A stretch of DNA of 64,000 bases from positions 98,445-162,444 of the forward strand of contig JAFWNM010000029.1 in assembly GCA_017510335.1 (NCBI GenBank). Reading direction: 5' to 3'. The position numbers and the translations under genes are program-made. The notes beneath the pieces are model-generated. The model was given only the letters and a program-made list of their open reading frames with translations, searched no databases and was not told the origin of the DNA. This document shows positions 27,090 to 35,528 of this stretch, piece by piece. Source of the DNA: Paracoccaceae bacterium. Lineage in GTDB: Bacteria > Pseudomonadota > Alphaproteobacteria > Rhodobacterales > Rhodobacteraceae. Position 1 is the stretch's first letter. Each line of letters starts with the position of its first letter.

Positions 27090-28279
27090 GTGCGCCAAAC
27101 CTTCGGCATTTGCGGGTCTTTCTTGCTGTGGCCGAACTGCGTTCACCCACTGCGGCCGCGCAGCGGTGTCGTGTTTCGCAACCCGCTGTCACACAGTCCC
27201 TGAACAAGCTGGAACAGGACATGGGCGGCGGGTTGTTCCAGCGCAGCCGTCAGGGCTTTTTCCTGACCGATCGCGGCCAGATATTCGAAACACGCATTCG
27301 CCGCGCCATGGACAGGTTGGACACGGCCCTACAGGACGTGGCCCCAAGACTGACAGTCACCGCGACATTTTCGCAGCTTCAGGCCCTTATCACAATGAGC
27401 GAGGCGCAGAACTTCACACTTGCCGCGCATAATCTGGGCCTTGCACAGCCAACTGTGCACCGCGCCGTCACCCAGATAGAACAAGCCGCAGGCCGCACCC
27501 TGTTTGAACGCACGTCCTTCGGGATGGTCCCGACGCGGCCCTGTCGCAAAATCGCGCAGGCCGCGCGTCTGGCCTTTGCGGAATTCGATCAGGCACAGGC
27601 GGATATTGCCGAATTTGACGGCCGCGATATTGGCCATATCGTGGTGGGGGCCTTGCCATTGTCGCGCACAGTTGTTCTGCCGGAAGCCGTGGCGCGGTTT
27701 CGTGCGCAACGACCGGGGCATCGTATCAAGATATATGACGGGCCATATGGGGAAATGCTGGCGGGCCTGCGTCGCGGGGATATTGACATCATCATCGGTG
27801 CCTTGCGCGACCCGCTGCCGATTGATGATGTGGTGCAGGAACCGCTGTTTCTTGACCGTCTGGCGTTTCTATGCGGTCCGTCCCATCCGTTGGCAAATGC
27901 AACCGCGCCACCGCTGGAAGTGCTGGCGCGCTATGGCTGGGTTGTCCCGCGCGCGGGCGTTCCTGCGCGGGCGCAGTTTGACGCGCTGTTTGCAGCGAAT
28001 GGCCTGCCTGTGCCCCACAGCCTTGTTGAATGCGGGTCCATCTTGCTGATGCGGGAGCTTTTGAACCGCAGCCCGCTTCTGGGCTGCATTTCCGCACAGC
28101 AGGCCGAAGCCGAACTGTCCCGTGGGCTTTTGGCCAGACTGCACACGGAAATTGAATTTCCCGGCCGGGCCATTGGCCTGACCTATCGTGCGGATTGGGT
28201 TCCGACAGCGGCACAGGGCCTGTTGCTGACCCTGTTACGGGACGCTGCACAGGCGACGGGCGCACCGCTGGCGATGTGA
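27086..28279 (+). CDS. LysR-type transcriptional regulator with two tandem HTH domains
   Basis: 397 aa, about 100 longer than ordinary LysR proteins. Residues 5-70 form a complete LysR winged helix (LRHLRVFLAVAELRSPTAAA, CRVSQPAVTQSLNKLEQDMG, LFQRSRQGFFLTDRG). Residues about 92-160 form a second one (FSQLQALITMSEAQNFTLAA, NLGLAQPTVHRAVTQIEQAAG, LFERTSFGMVPT). The periplasmic-binding-like effector domain follows (about 185-390; HIVVGALPLSR, DIIIGALRDPL). It overlaps the upstream oxidoreductase gene and is probably co-expressed with it. Tandem HTH architecture is rare in this family; the ligand is unknown. Confidence 0.9.
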   Translation: MSAPNLRHLRVFLAVAELRSPTAAAQRCRVSQPAVTQSLNKLEQDMGGGLFQRSRQGFFLTDRGQIFETRIRRAMDRLDTALQDVAPRLTVTATFSQLQALITMSEAQNFTLAAHNLGLAQPTVHRAVTQIEQAAGRTLFERTSFGMVPTRPCRKIAQAARLAFAEFDQAQADIAEFDGRDIGHIVVGALPLSRTVVLPEAVARFRAQRPGHRIKIYDGPYGEMLAGLRRGDIDIIIGALRDPLPIDDVVQEPLFLDRLAFLCGPSHPLANATAPPLEVLARYGWVVPRAGVPARAQFDALFAANGLPVPHSLVECGSILLMRELLNRSPLLGCISAQQAEAELSRGLLARLHTEIEFPGRAIGLTYRADWVPTAAQGLLLTLLRDAAQATGAPLAM

Positions 28280-28299
28280 CAAGTGGTGCCGCAGACGGG

Positions 28300-29622
28300 C
28301 TATCTGTAGCACTCGACCAGTTTGCGCAGGTTGACGCGCGCGCGCAATCTGGCCGCAAGCAGATACATGCCGCCAATCTTGCGGTGCAAGAATAGCGTGC
28401 TGGCAGGCGGCACATGCATCAGATCCCGATCTGTGCCCAAGGCCAGCCCCATATCGCGCAGCCGGTCCAGCAGGTCGGATGTGCCAAAGTCAAACGGGGT
28501 ATCGTGCCGCAGTGGCGCGATAGCGGTTTCAAACATGCGCTGGATCAGGTCTTGATGATGGGGCGCTGTGGCGGCGCCAAAATACCCGATATCCAGCATC
28601 GCGCGCCTGATGCGGTCCTGCCCGCCATCAAGCCCCGCATTCAGAAGGGCGCGAAAATCCGCAGCAAGCTGCGGGGAAATGCCCTGAACCGCGCCAAAAT
28701 CCAGCACCACAATGCGGCCAGTGGCCACCTGCACGCGAAAATTGGCGAAATTGGGGTCCGTCTGCATGGCCCCGAACACAAACAATTCGCGCAGCACCAG
28801 ATCCACCAGATGCATCGCTGCCCTGTCGCGGATATGTTGTGGGGCGTCTGCCAATGCCTCGACTGGGGCGCTTTCGATATAGCTCATGGCCAGAACGCGG
28901 GCGGTGCTCAGGTCGGGCTGGACCTGCGGCAGGACAAATCCATCCGATTGCGCCAGCAAATCCCCAAAGCGGCGCAGATTAGCGGCTTCGGCGGTATAAT
29001 CGGCTTCGGCATGCAATTGGCGTTTGGCGCTGTCCAGCAGGGGGGTAACGTCCATTCCCTTGGGCACCAGTCCCGTCATGCGCAGCAGCGCTGCAATATT
29101 GTTCACATCGCTGTCTATACTGGCCTGAATGCCGGGATACTGCACCTTGATGGCAATATCGCGCCCGTCCAGCGTGCGCGCGCGGTGAACCTGGCCTATG
29201 GACGCCGCCGCAAAGGGGCGCACGTCGAATTGCCCGAACCGCCCGCGCCAGCCTGTGCCCCATTCCGCATTCAGAACACCTTGCAGTTGCTTCGGGGGCA
29301 TGTGGCGCGCATCATCGCGCAAGGTGGCAAGAATGTCTGTCAGTTGGGGCGACAGGACAGTGCCTGCGTCCATCGACAGCATTTGTCCCAGTTTCAGCGC
29401 GGCACCGCGCATATGCGACAAACCGGCGGTCAAACGTCCCATATTAGCGGGTGTCAGCACCAGGTCGGGCAGGGCAGGGCGCTTGCCGCGGGCCAATTGG
29501 CTGACGCCGCTTGCGACCACACCCCCTGCAATGCCAGCCGTTATGCCCCCCAGATGCAGAAATCTGGAAGCGCGCGATGTCGGAACCGAAGCGCCATGCG
29601 GTGTCACAGGTTTGTTTGTCAC
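28300..29622 (-). CDS. ABC1/AarF/UbiB-family atypical kinase
   Basis: 440 aa from a GTG at 29622 with GGCAGGACTGAC upstream; longer frames to 29673 lack a ribosome site. Hallmarks are the KxGQ motif in AALKLGQMLSMD (about 75-86), the Ala-rich loop AAASIGQVHRA (about 135-145), AIKVQYPG with the invariant Lys (about 153-160) and the metal-binding IVVLDFGAVQG (about 300-310). UbiB-type proteins support quinone synthesis or membrane lipid handling through ATP binding. It starts with a hydrophobic glycine-rich stretch (GGITAGIAGGVVASG). It converges on the LysR gene; the family is certain, the client unknown. Confidence 0.88.
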   Translation of the reverse strand: MTNKPVTPHGASVPTSRASRFLHLGGITAGIAGGVVASGVSQLARGKRPALPDLVLTPANMGRLTAGLSHMRGAALKLGQMLSMDAGTVLSPQLTDILATLRDDARHMPPKQLQGVLNAEWGTGWRGRFGQFDVRPFAAASIGQVHRARTLDGRDIAIKVQYPGIQASIDSDVNNIAALLRMTGLVPKGMDVTPLLDSAKRQLHAEADYTAEAANLRRFGDLLAQSDGFVLPQVQPDLSTARVLAMSYIESAPVEALADAPQHIRDRAAMHLVDLVLRELFVFGAMQTDPNFANFRVQVATGRIVVLDFGAVQGISPQLAADFRALLNAGLDGGQDRIRRAMLDIGYFGAATAPHHQDLIQRMFETAIAPLRHDTPFDFGTSDLLDRLRDMGLALGTDRDLMHVPPASTLFLHRKIGGMYLLAARLRARVNLRKLVECYR

Positions 29623-29841
29623 GTCAGTCCTGCCAAAGTTGCCCATCCCGCAAGATGGGGCTGCAACCCGCATCGTCCAGTGATCAGGCGTGCGGGTGTT
29701 CCACTGCGCCCTTTCGTGGCGCGCAGCGCGCTATTGCTTAACCTGCCCGGTCAGGGCTACACTATCCCTGAGCAGGGAAGGGGCTGCGCCAGCGCTTGAC
29801 GCACATCTGACCCCGCATTTTGTTTATTGCCAGACAAGGTG

Positions 29842-30681
29842 ATGCGGCACTTGGATAAAAGTTTGTATCAGGGTTGCGGGTCCTGGCTGCGGCACGGGCT
29901 TCAGGCGCTTGGCCACGACATTGGACTGCGCGCGAACAGTATGAACATTGCGGCAACTGCGCAGACCTCAGCCCTGCATGAGGTATCTGAAAAGAAAGCC
30001 GTGGTGCCGGTGGATGACTTGCATCTGGCCTTGCTGAAGGGGGAACTGGCGCGCGCGCTTGAAATTTGTCGTGCGTTCAGGGCAGCGCAACGCCATGACA
30101 GGGCGGGTGTGTATGGCCGGTTGTTGTTGCCTGTCATCGCGCAGCTTGGCCGTGACTGGAGCGAGGACCGCGCCGGTTTCGAGGATGTGGCCTTCGCCTA
30201 CAGCCTTATGCACCGGATTATCGAAACCCTTGGCGAAAGCGACGCCCCCAAGTTGCGGGGGCAGGGGGGCTTGCACTTGGGGCGGGTCATCGTTGCTGTT
30301 GCGCCGGGGGATGCACATGATTTCGGCGCGCGCGTTCTGGTCAAGCATCTGCAGCTCCAGGGGTGGGATGCCCTGTTTGTCGACGGGTTCAGCACCAGGG
30401 AAATTATGCCCCTGCTTCAGGCTGGTCCGGTTGACGCGCTGGCTGTTTCTGTCAGCACCGATAGCGCTTTCATAGGTTTGGCAGATATGATAAATGAATG
30501 GCGTTGCGCCCAGGCGTCACAACACACGGAAGTGATTGTTGGCGGGGCGGCGATTGTGCCACCCTTCGGACATTACAATTTCTTGCAAGCAGATCAAGTT
30601 GGTCTGCGCATAAATGAAATGTCGGAGCATTTGCTAAGCCAAATGATGCATGGCCGATACGGCAGATGGAGTTTGTCATGA
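29842..30681 (+). CDS. PpaA/AerR-like cobalamin-binding regulator (second copy)
   Basis: 279 aa from the ATG at 29842 (AAGG just upstream; TTG at 29827 and ATG at 29941 are alternatives). The helical first domain (ALEICRAFRAAQRHDRAGVY, LLLPVIAQLGRDWSEDRAGF, EDVAFAYSLMHRIIE) aligns in pattern with the PpaA encoded at 49276. The second domain is a B12-binding fold with the canonical DxHxxG motif in APGDAHDFGARVL, where the His is the cobalt ligand, and VGGAAIVPP near the end. It overlaps a truncated PpsR-like gene, mirroring ppaA-ppsR. It is probably a light/cobalamin-sensing antirepressor for that partner or for PpsR. Confidence 0.75.
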   Translation: MRHLDKSLYQGCGSWLRHGLQALGHDIGLRANSMNIAATAQTSALHEVSEKKAVVPVDDLHLALLKGELARALEICRAFRAAQRHDRAGVYGRLLLPVIAQLGRDWSEDRAGFEDVAFAYSLMHRIIETLGESDAPKLRGQGGLHLGRVIVAVAPGDAHDFGARVLVKHLQLQGWDALFVDGFSTREIMPLLQAGPVDALAVSVSTDSAFIGLADMINEWRCAQASQHTEVIVGGAAIVPPFGHYNFLQADQVGLRINEMSEHLLSQMMHGRYGRWSLS

Positions 30682-31409
30682 CTACCCCCACGCGTGAAAT
30701 CGTTGCGTTTGAAAAGAACTTTTCAGAATTTGCGCCGTCTGTGTTGGGTCAGGTCGTCTTGGCGGCAAGTGACCTGTGCCTGATTGTGTCGCCCGAGCGC
30801 GTGATAGAGGATATTTTCCGCGGCGGCGCGCTGGAAGATTTGCGTGGCGACGATTGGGTGGGCAAGGACCTTCGCGCAATTGTCGGATCGGAAGTCTGGC
30901 ATAAACTGGACCTGCTGTGGACTGTGCAAGACGCAGAAGCGCCTGTCTGGCGCCATCTGAATTTTATTGACCCGAATGAGTCTGCGGGCGTGCCCCTGCT
31001 GGTGTGTCGGGTGGATGCCGGGGACGGGCGGTCGATTCTGGTGTGTCGTGACTTGCGGCCAGTGGTGCGCATGCAGCAGAAGTTCAATCGCGCCATGCTG
31101 GAGATGGAACAATCCTTCGAGGATATGCGCTGGAAGCAACAATTGGGGTCATCGGGTTTGCAAAGGCCCAAGGCAAAAGCGACAGCGCGCGGCCAGCAGG
31201 CAGGCGCGACTGTGGAAAAAGCGATGACCGAGATAGGACACCTGCCTTTGTCCGAAATCCTTGCCCAGACCGCGCGCGTTCTTGAAGACATGTGTATACG
31301 GCAGGCCTGTGAACAATGCGATTATGACCTGTCAAAAGCGGCTGAATTGTTGGGCGTAAGTTCCGATGACCTGGCCACGCGCATAACCTTTGAACCGAAG
31401 CGGGCCTGA
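30678..31409 (+). CDS. Truncated PpsR-like transcriptional regulator (one N-terminal domain, linker, HTH)
   Basis: 243 aa from the ATG at 30678, which overlaps the previous stop and has GGAG 8 bases upstream. Residues about 20-125 match the PpsR N-terminal PAS-like domain (DDWVGKDLRAIVGS; LRPVVRMQQKFNRAMLEMEQ against PpsR QRPVLEMQQMLLNAQ). The coiled linker follows. The two central PAS domains of PpsR are absent. The C-terminus (PLSEILAQTARVLEDMCIRQ, KAAELLGVSSDDLATRI) matches the Fis-type HTH of PpsR including its Cys, but the recognition helix differs. It may bind different DNA or form heterodimers with PpsR. No frameshift is visible. Confidence 0.75.
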   Translation: MTTPTREIVAFEKNFSEFAPSVLGQVVLAASDLCLIVSPERVIEDIFRGGALEDLRGDDWVGKDLRAIVGSEVWHKLDLLWTVQDAEAPVWRHLNFIDPNESAGVPLLVCRVDAGDGRSILVCRDLRPVVRMQQKFNRAMLEMEQSFEDMRWKQQLGSSGLQRPKAKATARGQQAGATVEKAMTEIGHLPLSEILAQTARVLEDMCIRQACEQCDYDLSKAAELLGVSSDDLATRITFEPKRA

Positions 31410-31414
31410 AACGG

Positions 31415-32758
31415 GTGTTGGCGCGTGCCTGTTCCCTGACTGGCAGAACCCTTGTCGCCAATGCGTTTCACGCGCCTGAATGCGGCAGTGTCGAGTATTT
31501 GCCCGGTATTGCAATTACGGTTGATGCAGATGGTCTGATCGAACGTCTATCCCGTGACATTCCGGATGATGCTGTTCGCCTGCCTGAGGGGCAGTACCTG
31601 CTGCCCGGGCTTGTTGATTTGCATGTTCATGCGCCCCAGTTTCCCCAACTGGGGTCCGCGCTTGACGCGCCGCTGGAAGATTGGCTGCAAACCTACACAT
31701 TTCCGCTGGAAGCAAAATATAGTGACACGGGTTTCGCCTGCGAAACCTATGATGCGCTGATTGATCACATGCTGCGCTGTGGCACCACGACCGCGTTGCA
31801 CTTTGCCACAATTCACTTGCCCGCAACCCGGATTCTGGCCGATATCTGTATCGAGAAGGGCCAGCGCGCCCTGATCGGCAAGGTCGCGATGGACCATCCT
31901 GATACCTGCCCCGAGTATTACCGCGATCCCGATGCCGACACGGCAATCACCCAAACCCGCGCGTTGATTGATTACATCAATGCCCATCCACACAATGGGG
32001 CAGGGCGGGTGTTGCCGGTCATCACCCCGCGTTTTGTTCCTGCCTGCACAGATGCCTGCCTGCATGGTCTGGGCCAGCTTGCTGCCGAAACCGGCACCCG
32101 TGTCCAGACCCATGTTTCCGAAAGCGACTGGGAACATGCCCATGTCCGCGCGCGCACCGGCATGAGCGACACCGAGGCACTGGACCACTTTGGTTTGTTG
32201 CGTGAACACACGGTTCTTGCCCATGCGAATTTCTTGTCAGCCGCAGATATGGACCTGATTGCCCTGCGTGACAGTGGCGTTGCGCATTGTCCTTGGTCCA
32301 ATATCTATTTCGCCAATGCCGTCTTTCCGTTGCGCGAAGCGCTGGCGCGGGGACTGCGCGTTGGTCTTGGCACCGATATTTCAGGTGGGCCGATCGGTAC
32401 CATATGGGAAGCCGCGCGCATGAGTGTGGCGGCATCGCGCCTGCTGGAAAGCGGCACGGACCCCGACCGCGCGCCGCATTTGCGTGGCCGTGCAGGGGCG
32501 CGTGTCAGTATCGAAACAGCATTTCACCTTGCCACGCGCGGCGGGGCAAAGGCGCTGGGTCTGAATGTCGGGGCATTTGTTCCGGGAATGCGGTTTGACG
32601 CCATCGCCATTGATCCTGCGGCACCGGCGGGCCAGATCGTCAGCATTGGTGATACGCCACCGCTGCAAATGCTGGAAAAAATCATCTATGGCGCCACCAA
32701 GGCCAATGTGGCCAGTGTCTGGACCGATGGCGTTTTGCGGGTGTCACCCGCGCCCTGA
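31415..32758 (+). CDS. guaD: Guanine deaminase
   Basis: 447 aa from a GTG at 31415, six bases after the preceding stop. Amidohydrolase barrel with metal motif LPGLVDLHVHAPQFPQLG (HxH at about residue 70), the guanine-deaminase-typical LEDWLQTYTFPLEAK, second His in QTHVSESDWE, HANF (His), and Asp in GLGTDISGGPIGT. It converts guanine to xanthine in purine salvage or catabolism. It is probably transcribed with the PpaA/PpsR-like pair, though a functional link is not obvious. A close relative such as another aminohydrolase is less likely given the conserved motifs. Confidence 0.9.
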   Translation: MLARACSLTGRTLVANAFHAPECGSVEYLPGIAITVDADGLIERLSRDIPDDAVRLPEGQYLLPGLVDLHVHAPQFPQLGSALDAPLEDWLQTYTFPLEAKYSDTGFACETYDALIDHMLRCGTTTALHFATIHLPATRILADICIEKGQRALIGKVAMDHPDTCPEYYRDPDADTAITQTRALIDYINAHPHNGAGRVLPVITPRFVPACTDACLHGLGQLAAETGTRVQTHVSESDWEHAHVRARTGMSDTEALDHFGLLREHTVLAHANFLSAADMDLIALRDSGVAHCPWSNIYFANAVFPLREALARGLRVGLGTDISGGPIGTIWEAARMSVAASRLLESGTDPDRAPHLRGRAGARVSIETAFHLATRGGAKALGLNVGAFVPGMRFDAIAIDPAAPAGQIVSIGDTPPLQMLEKIIYGATKANVASVWTDGVLRVSPAP

Positions 32759-32859
32759 ACAGGTAGCGCAAGGCCGAAACAGCTTAACCGCTTTTTCGGC
32801 TTCAAGAGTGTGTCGTGTTCACTCTCATTCACCGGGGCATGCTCTGATTTAACAATGCC

Positions 32860-32900
32860 GCATGTTGCTCAAAACCGGCAGCCGGTTTCGAGCAACATGC
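32860..32900. terminator. Large imperfect hairpin between convergent guaD and cytochrome gene
   Basis: GCATGTTGCTC (32860-32870) pairs with GAGCAACATGC (32890-32900) and AAACCGGC (32872-32879) with GCCGGTTT (32881-32888), separated by one A/C mismatch and a one-base loop. A weaker stem GCCGAAA/TTTTCGGC lies just upstream (about 32772-32800). There is no T-run; the element could be a terminator, an RNA-stabilising hairpin or a dispersed repeat. Confidence 0.5.
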
Positions 32901-32913
32901 GCGCGTTCTGGTG

Positions 32914-33375
32914 TCAGCTTTCGCCTTCGGCGTCTTCCTCAACCTCGGAAAACTGTGTCAGGAACGCGATGATATCGCGCGCCGTCGCTTCATCCCGAAC
33001 GCGGAAGGACATCTGGCTGCGTGCGCGGCGCTCATCAAGGGTTTCGCGCAGGAACGTGGTCGGGTCCAGCAAATAGGGCACAAGATCGTCTTCGGCCCAT
33101 ACAAGCCCGGCTGTGCCTGCGTCTACCAGGGATGCCCCATACCGGAACCCGTCAAGGCTGCCCGCCTGACGTCCGATAACGCCATAAAGGTTCGGGCCTG
33201 TGCGCATGTTGGGACGTCCGGCCAACACCTCGCCTGCGTCGTTGGTCACGTTGTGGCAGTTCTGGCACTGGCTGGTAAACGCTGCCTCGCCCGCGGCAGG
33301 ATCACCTGCGAAGGCAGGAAGCGCTGTCATGGCAAGGGCCATGGCGCCGAATGTCGCGTGAAGTAGCTTGGTCAT
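32914..33375 (-). CDS. cycA: Cytochrome c2-type periplasmic cytochrome c
   Basis: 153 aa from the ATG at 33375 (GGAGGACCCCATT upstream). Signal peptide of about 22 residues (LLHATFGAMALAMTALPAFA), then FTSQCQNCHNV with the CxxCH heme site and a later Met in SQMSFRVRD as probable sixth ligand. GPNLYGVIGR and the ARDIIAFLTQF helix are typical of class I cytochromes c2. It carries electrons from the cytochrome bc1 complex to the photosynthetic reaction centre. It lies directly downstream of hemA at the end of the bchF-hemA gene run, as in other Rhodobacterales. It ends in an acidic tail (EVEEDAEGES). Confidence 0.87.
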   Translation of the reverse strand: MTKLLHATFGAMALAMTALPAFAGDPAAGEAAFTSQCQNCHNVTNDAGEVLAGRPNMRTGPNLYGVIGRQAGSLDGFRYGASLVDAGTAGLVWAEDDLVPYLLDPTTFLRETLDERRARSQMSFRVRDEATARDIIAFLTQFSEVEEDAEGES

Positions 33376-33446
33376 AATGGGGTCCTCCCGGTTTGTCTGA
33401 ATTTCTGCTGACGACCTGATACGTTTGGCCAACGCTGCTGGATCAC

Positions 33447-34658
33447 TCAGGCAACAGCATGTGAAATGGCGCATTGTTTCCATAGCGCGGCAAGCGCCAT
33501 AACCAGATGGTCGATATCCGCATCGGTGTGCATCGGGCCGGGGGTTATGCGCAACCTTTCGGTGCCTTTGGGCACTGTGGGGTAGTTGATGGGCTGCACA
33601 TAGATACCCCAGTCATGCATCAAGATGTCCGAAATCATGCGGCATTTGACGGGATCGCCAATCATGACCGGGATGATATGACTGTCGTTTTGCATATGTG
33701 GAATACCTTGTGCATCCAGCCGTGCGCGCAATCGCGCGACGCGGTCGCGTTGTGCGGTGCGTTCTGTGTCGGACTGTTTGAGGTGCCGCACTGACGCAGT
33801 GGCGGCAGCGGCAACAGCTGGTGGCAGGGCAGTTGTGAAAATGAACCCGCTGGCAAAAGACCGGATGAAGTCGCACAGCGCGGTTGACCCGGTGATATAC
33901 CCGCCCACGACGCCAAATGCCTTGCCCAATGTCCCTTCAATCAGGGAAATACGATGCGCCAGCCCTTCGCGTTCGGAAATGCCCCCGCCATGGGCACCAT
34001 ACATGCCCACGGCATGTACCTCGTCCAGATAGGTCAGGGCACCATGCGCTTCCGCGACTTCCACAATCTCGCGCATTGGGGCAATGTCGCCATCCATGGA
34101 ATAGACCGATTCAAACGCCACAATCTTGGGTCTGTCACCCACGGCGTTCAGTTTGCGGTCCAGATCGCGCCAGTCATTGTGCTTCCAGATGACCTTGTCG
34201 GCGCGCGAATGGCGGATACCCTCAATCATGGATGCGTGGTTCTTTTCATCCGACAAGATGACGGCCCCCGGAATTTTGGCCCCCAATGTCGATAGCGCCG
34301 CCCAGTTCGACACATAGCCTGATGTAAACAGCAGCGCGGATTCCTTGCTGTGAAGCTGCGCAAGTTCTTCTTCCAGAATGCGGTGCAAATGGTTATTACC
34401 CGAAATATTGCGCGTGCCGCCCGCACCCGTGCCGCACCTGGCCACGGCGTCAACCATTGTCTGGATGACATCTGGATGCAGACCCATGCACAGATAGTCG
34501 TTCGAACACCAGACCGTGACCTCGTCTATGCTGGTGCCGTTGAAATGCCGGACTTTAGGGAAGGCGCCGCATTGACGTTCCACTTCGGCAAAGACGCGGT
34601 AGTTTCCTTCTGTGCGTAGCGCGTCAAGGGCGGTTTTGAAATGGGCGTCAAAATTCAT
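33447..34658 (-). CDS. hemA: 5-Aminolevulinate synthase
   Basis: 403 aa from the ATG at 34658 (GAGGGGACCCC upstream); an in-frame start at 34700 is less likely. PLP-dependent alpha-oxoamine synthase with [40 protein letters not shown], and the PLP Lys in [14 protein letters not shown] (about residue 248). It condenses glycine and succinyl-CoA to 5-aminolevulinate, the first committed step of heme and bacteriochlorophyll synthesis. Placement after puhE is typical of Rhodobacterales photosynthesis clusters; the genome may hold a second ALAS gene (hemT), which cannot be seen here. Confidence 0.95.
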   Translation of the reverse strand: MNFDAHFKTALDALRTEGNYRVFAEVERQCGAFPKVRHFNGTSIDEVTVWCSNDYLCMGLHPDVIQTMVDAVARCGTGAGGTRNISGNNHLHRILEEELAQLHSKESALLFTSGYVSNWAALSTLGAKIPGAVILSDEKNHASMIEGIRHSRADKVIWKHNDWRDLDRKLNAVGDRPKIVAFESVYSMDGDIAPMREIVEVAEAHGALTYLDEVHAVGMYGAHGGGISEREGLAHRISLIEGTLGKAFGVVGGYITGSTALCDFIRSFASGFIFTTALPPAVAAAATASVRHLKQSDTERTAQRDRVARLRARLDAQGIPHMQNDSHIIPVMIGDPVKCRMISDILMHDWGIYVQPINYPTVPKGTERLRITPGPMHTDADIDHLVMALAALWKQCAISHAVA

Positions 34659-34671
34659 GGGGTCCCCTCGG

Positions 34672-35472
34672 TCATATTTTGGGTTTTTGCGTGCCGGCAA
34701 CCGGGATCATCCAGCGCCAGAGTTTGTCATCGCGCACACACCAGACCATGAACCAGTGTTCCAGAAGGGCAAGTGCAGCAAGCATGGAAAGAAGCGTAAA
34801 GCCGATGATCCGGCCGTCATCGTCCAGGGTGGTCGCGTGCCACAGGCGGGCCAGAAAATAGCCTGTGCCAATCGTCAGAAGCGTGACGGAAAGCGGGAAG
34901 AAACCGCTGACCGGACTTTCACGAAAGTAGCTGGACAAATGCGCCAGCGGGCTGGGCAGAAAATCCGTGTTGATGCGTGGAACGCCCAGAAACAGGTTCA
35001 GTTTGGCAGAAATACGCGCCGCAAACAGCACAAGAAATGTCCAGAATGCAAACGGGTTCACACTGTCATAGGCGGCAACGGCCAACGCAACAAAAATCAC
35101 TGCCAGCGCGATTTCATGAAACGCCACTGTGCCAAATGCGGCGGAAAAGCGCGCCAGCGGGGCCAACCCCTGCGGGCAGGGGCGTGTATTTGGGCCAGTT
35201 ATGATGCCCGACAAGAACGCCAGTTCCACCCAGCCCCACAGCGCCAGCGCCGACAGGAATGCAAACCACACGCCTTGCGGGCTGCCATCAGCAAGGGTGC
35301 CATTCACGCCCAGAACACCGCCCACCAGCAACGGCAGGGACAGGATGACCGACCATAAATGCTGGCCCCGCCCACCCCTGTCGGCGGCATGCACGCGCCA
35401 CAGCAACAGCCCTGTGGTGGACCACCACAGGAACAGTGCGGCAAGTGCTGCAATCCAAGGGGTTTCGAACAT
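34672..35472 (-). CDS. puhE: PuhE, photosynthetic complex assembly membrane protein (DUF3623)
   Basis: 266 aa with about seven membrane helices, beginning [20 protein letters not shown]. The conserved core [20 protein letters not shown] and [20 protein letters not shown] is characteristic of the PuhE family. PuhE modulates bacteriochlorophyll production and reaction-centre/light-harvesting levels in Rhodobacter. It sits between acsF and hemA in the standard order, with 13 bp to hemA. The precise molecular role of the family remains unclear. Confidence 0.92.
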   Translation of the reverse strand: MFETPWIAALAALFLWWSTTGLLLWRVHAADRGGRGQHLWSVILSLPLLVGGVLGVNGTLADGSPQGVWFAFLSALALWGWVELAFLSGIITGPNTRPCPQGLAPLARFSAAFGTVAFHEIALAVIFVALAVAAYDSVNPFAFWTFLVLFAARISAKLNLFLGVPRINTDFLPSPLAHLSSYFRESPVSGFFPLSVTLLTIGTGYFLARLWHATTLDDDGRIIGFTLLSMLAALALLEHWFMVWCVRDDKLWRWMIPVAGTQKPKI

Positions 35473-35528
35473 CTGCGGCTCCCGCCGGTAGGGGGTGAAG
35501 GTGCCGGGTCAGGCCCGGCACCAAGGGG

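Noticed and set aside
28414-29799. 461-codon plus-strand frame opposite the UbiB-type gene
   Set aside because: The minus-strand product has all ABC1 kinase motifs; the plus-strand frame is His/Gln/Arg-rich with no motifs.
29821-29836. TGT-N10-ACA sequence before the PpaA-like gene
   Set aside because: The spacer is 10, not 12, and the arms lack the extended TGTAA/TTTACA features; it is not counted as a PpsR box.
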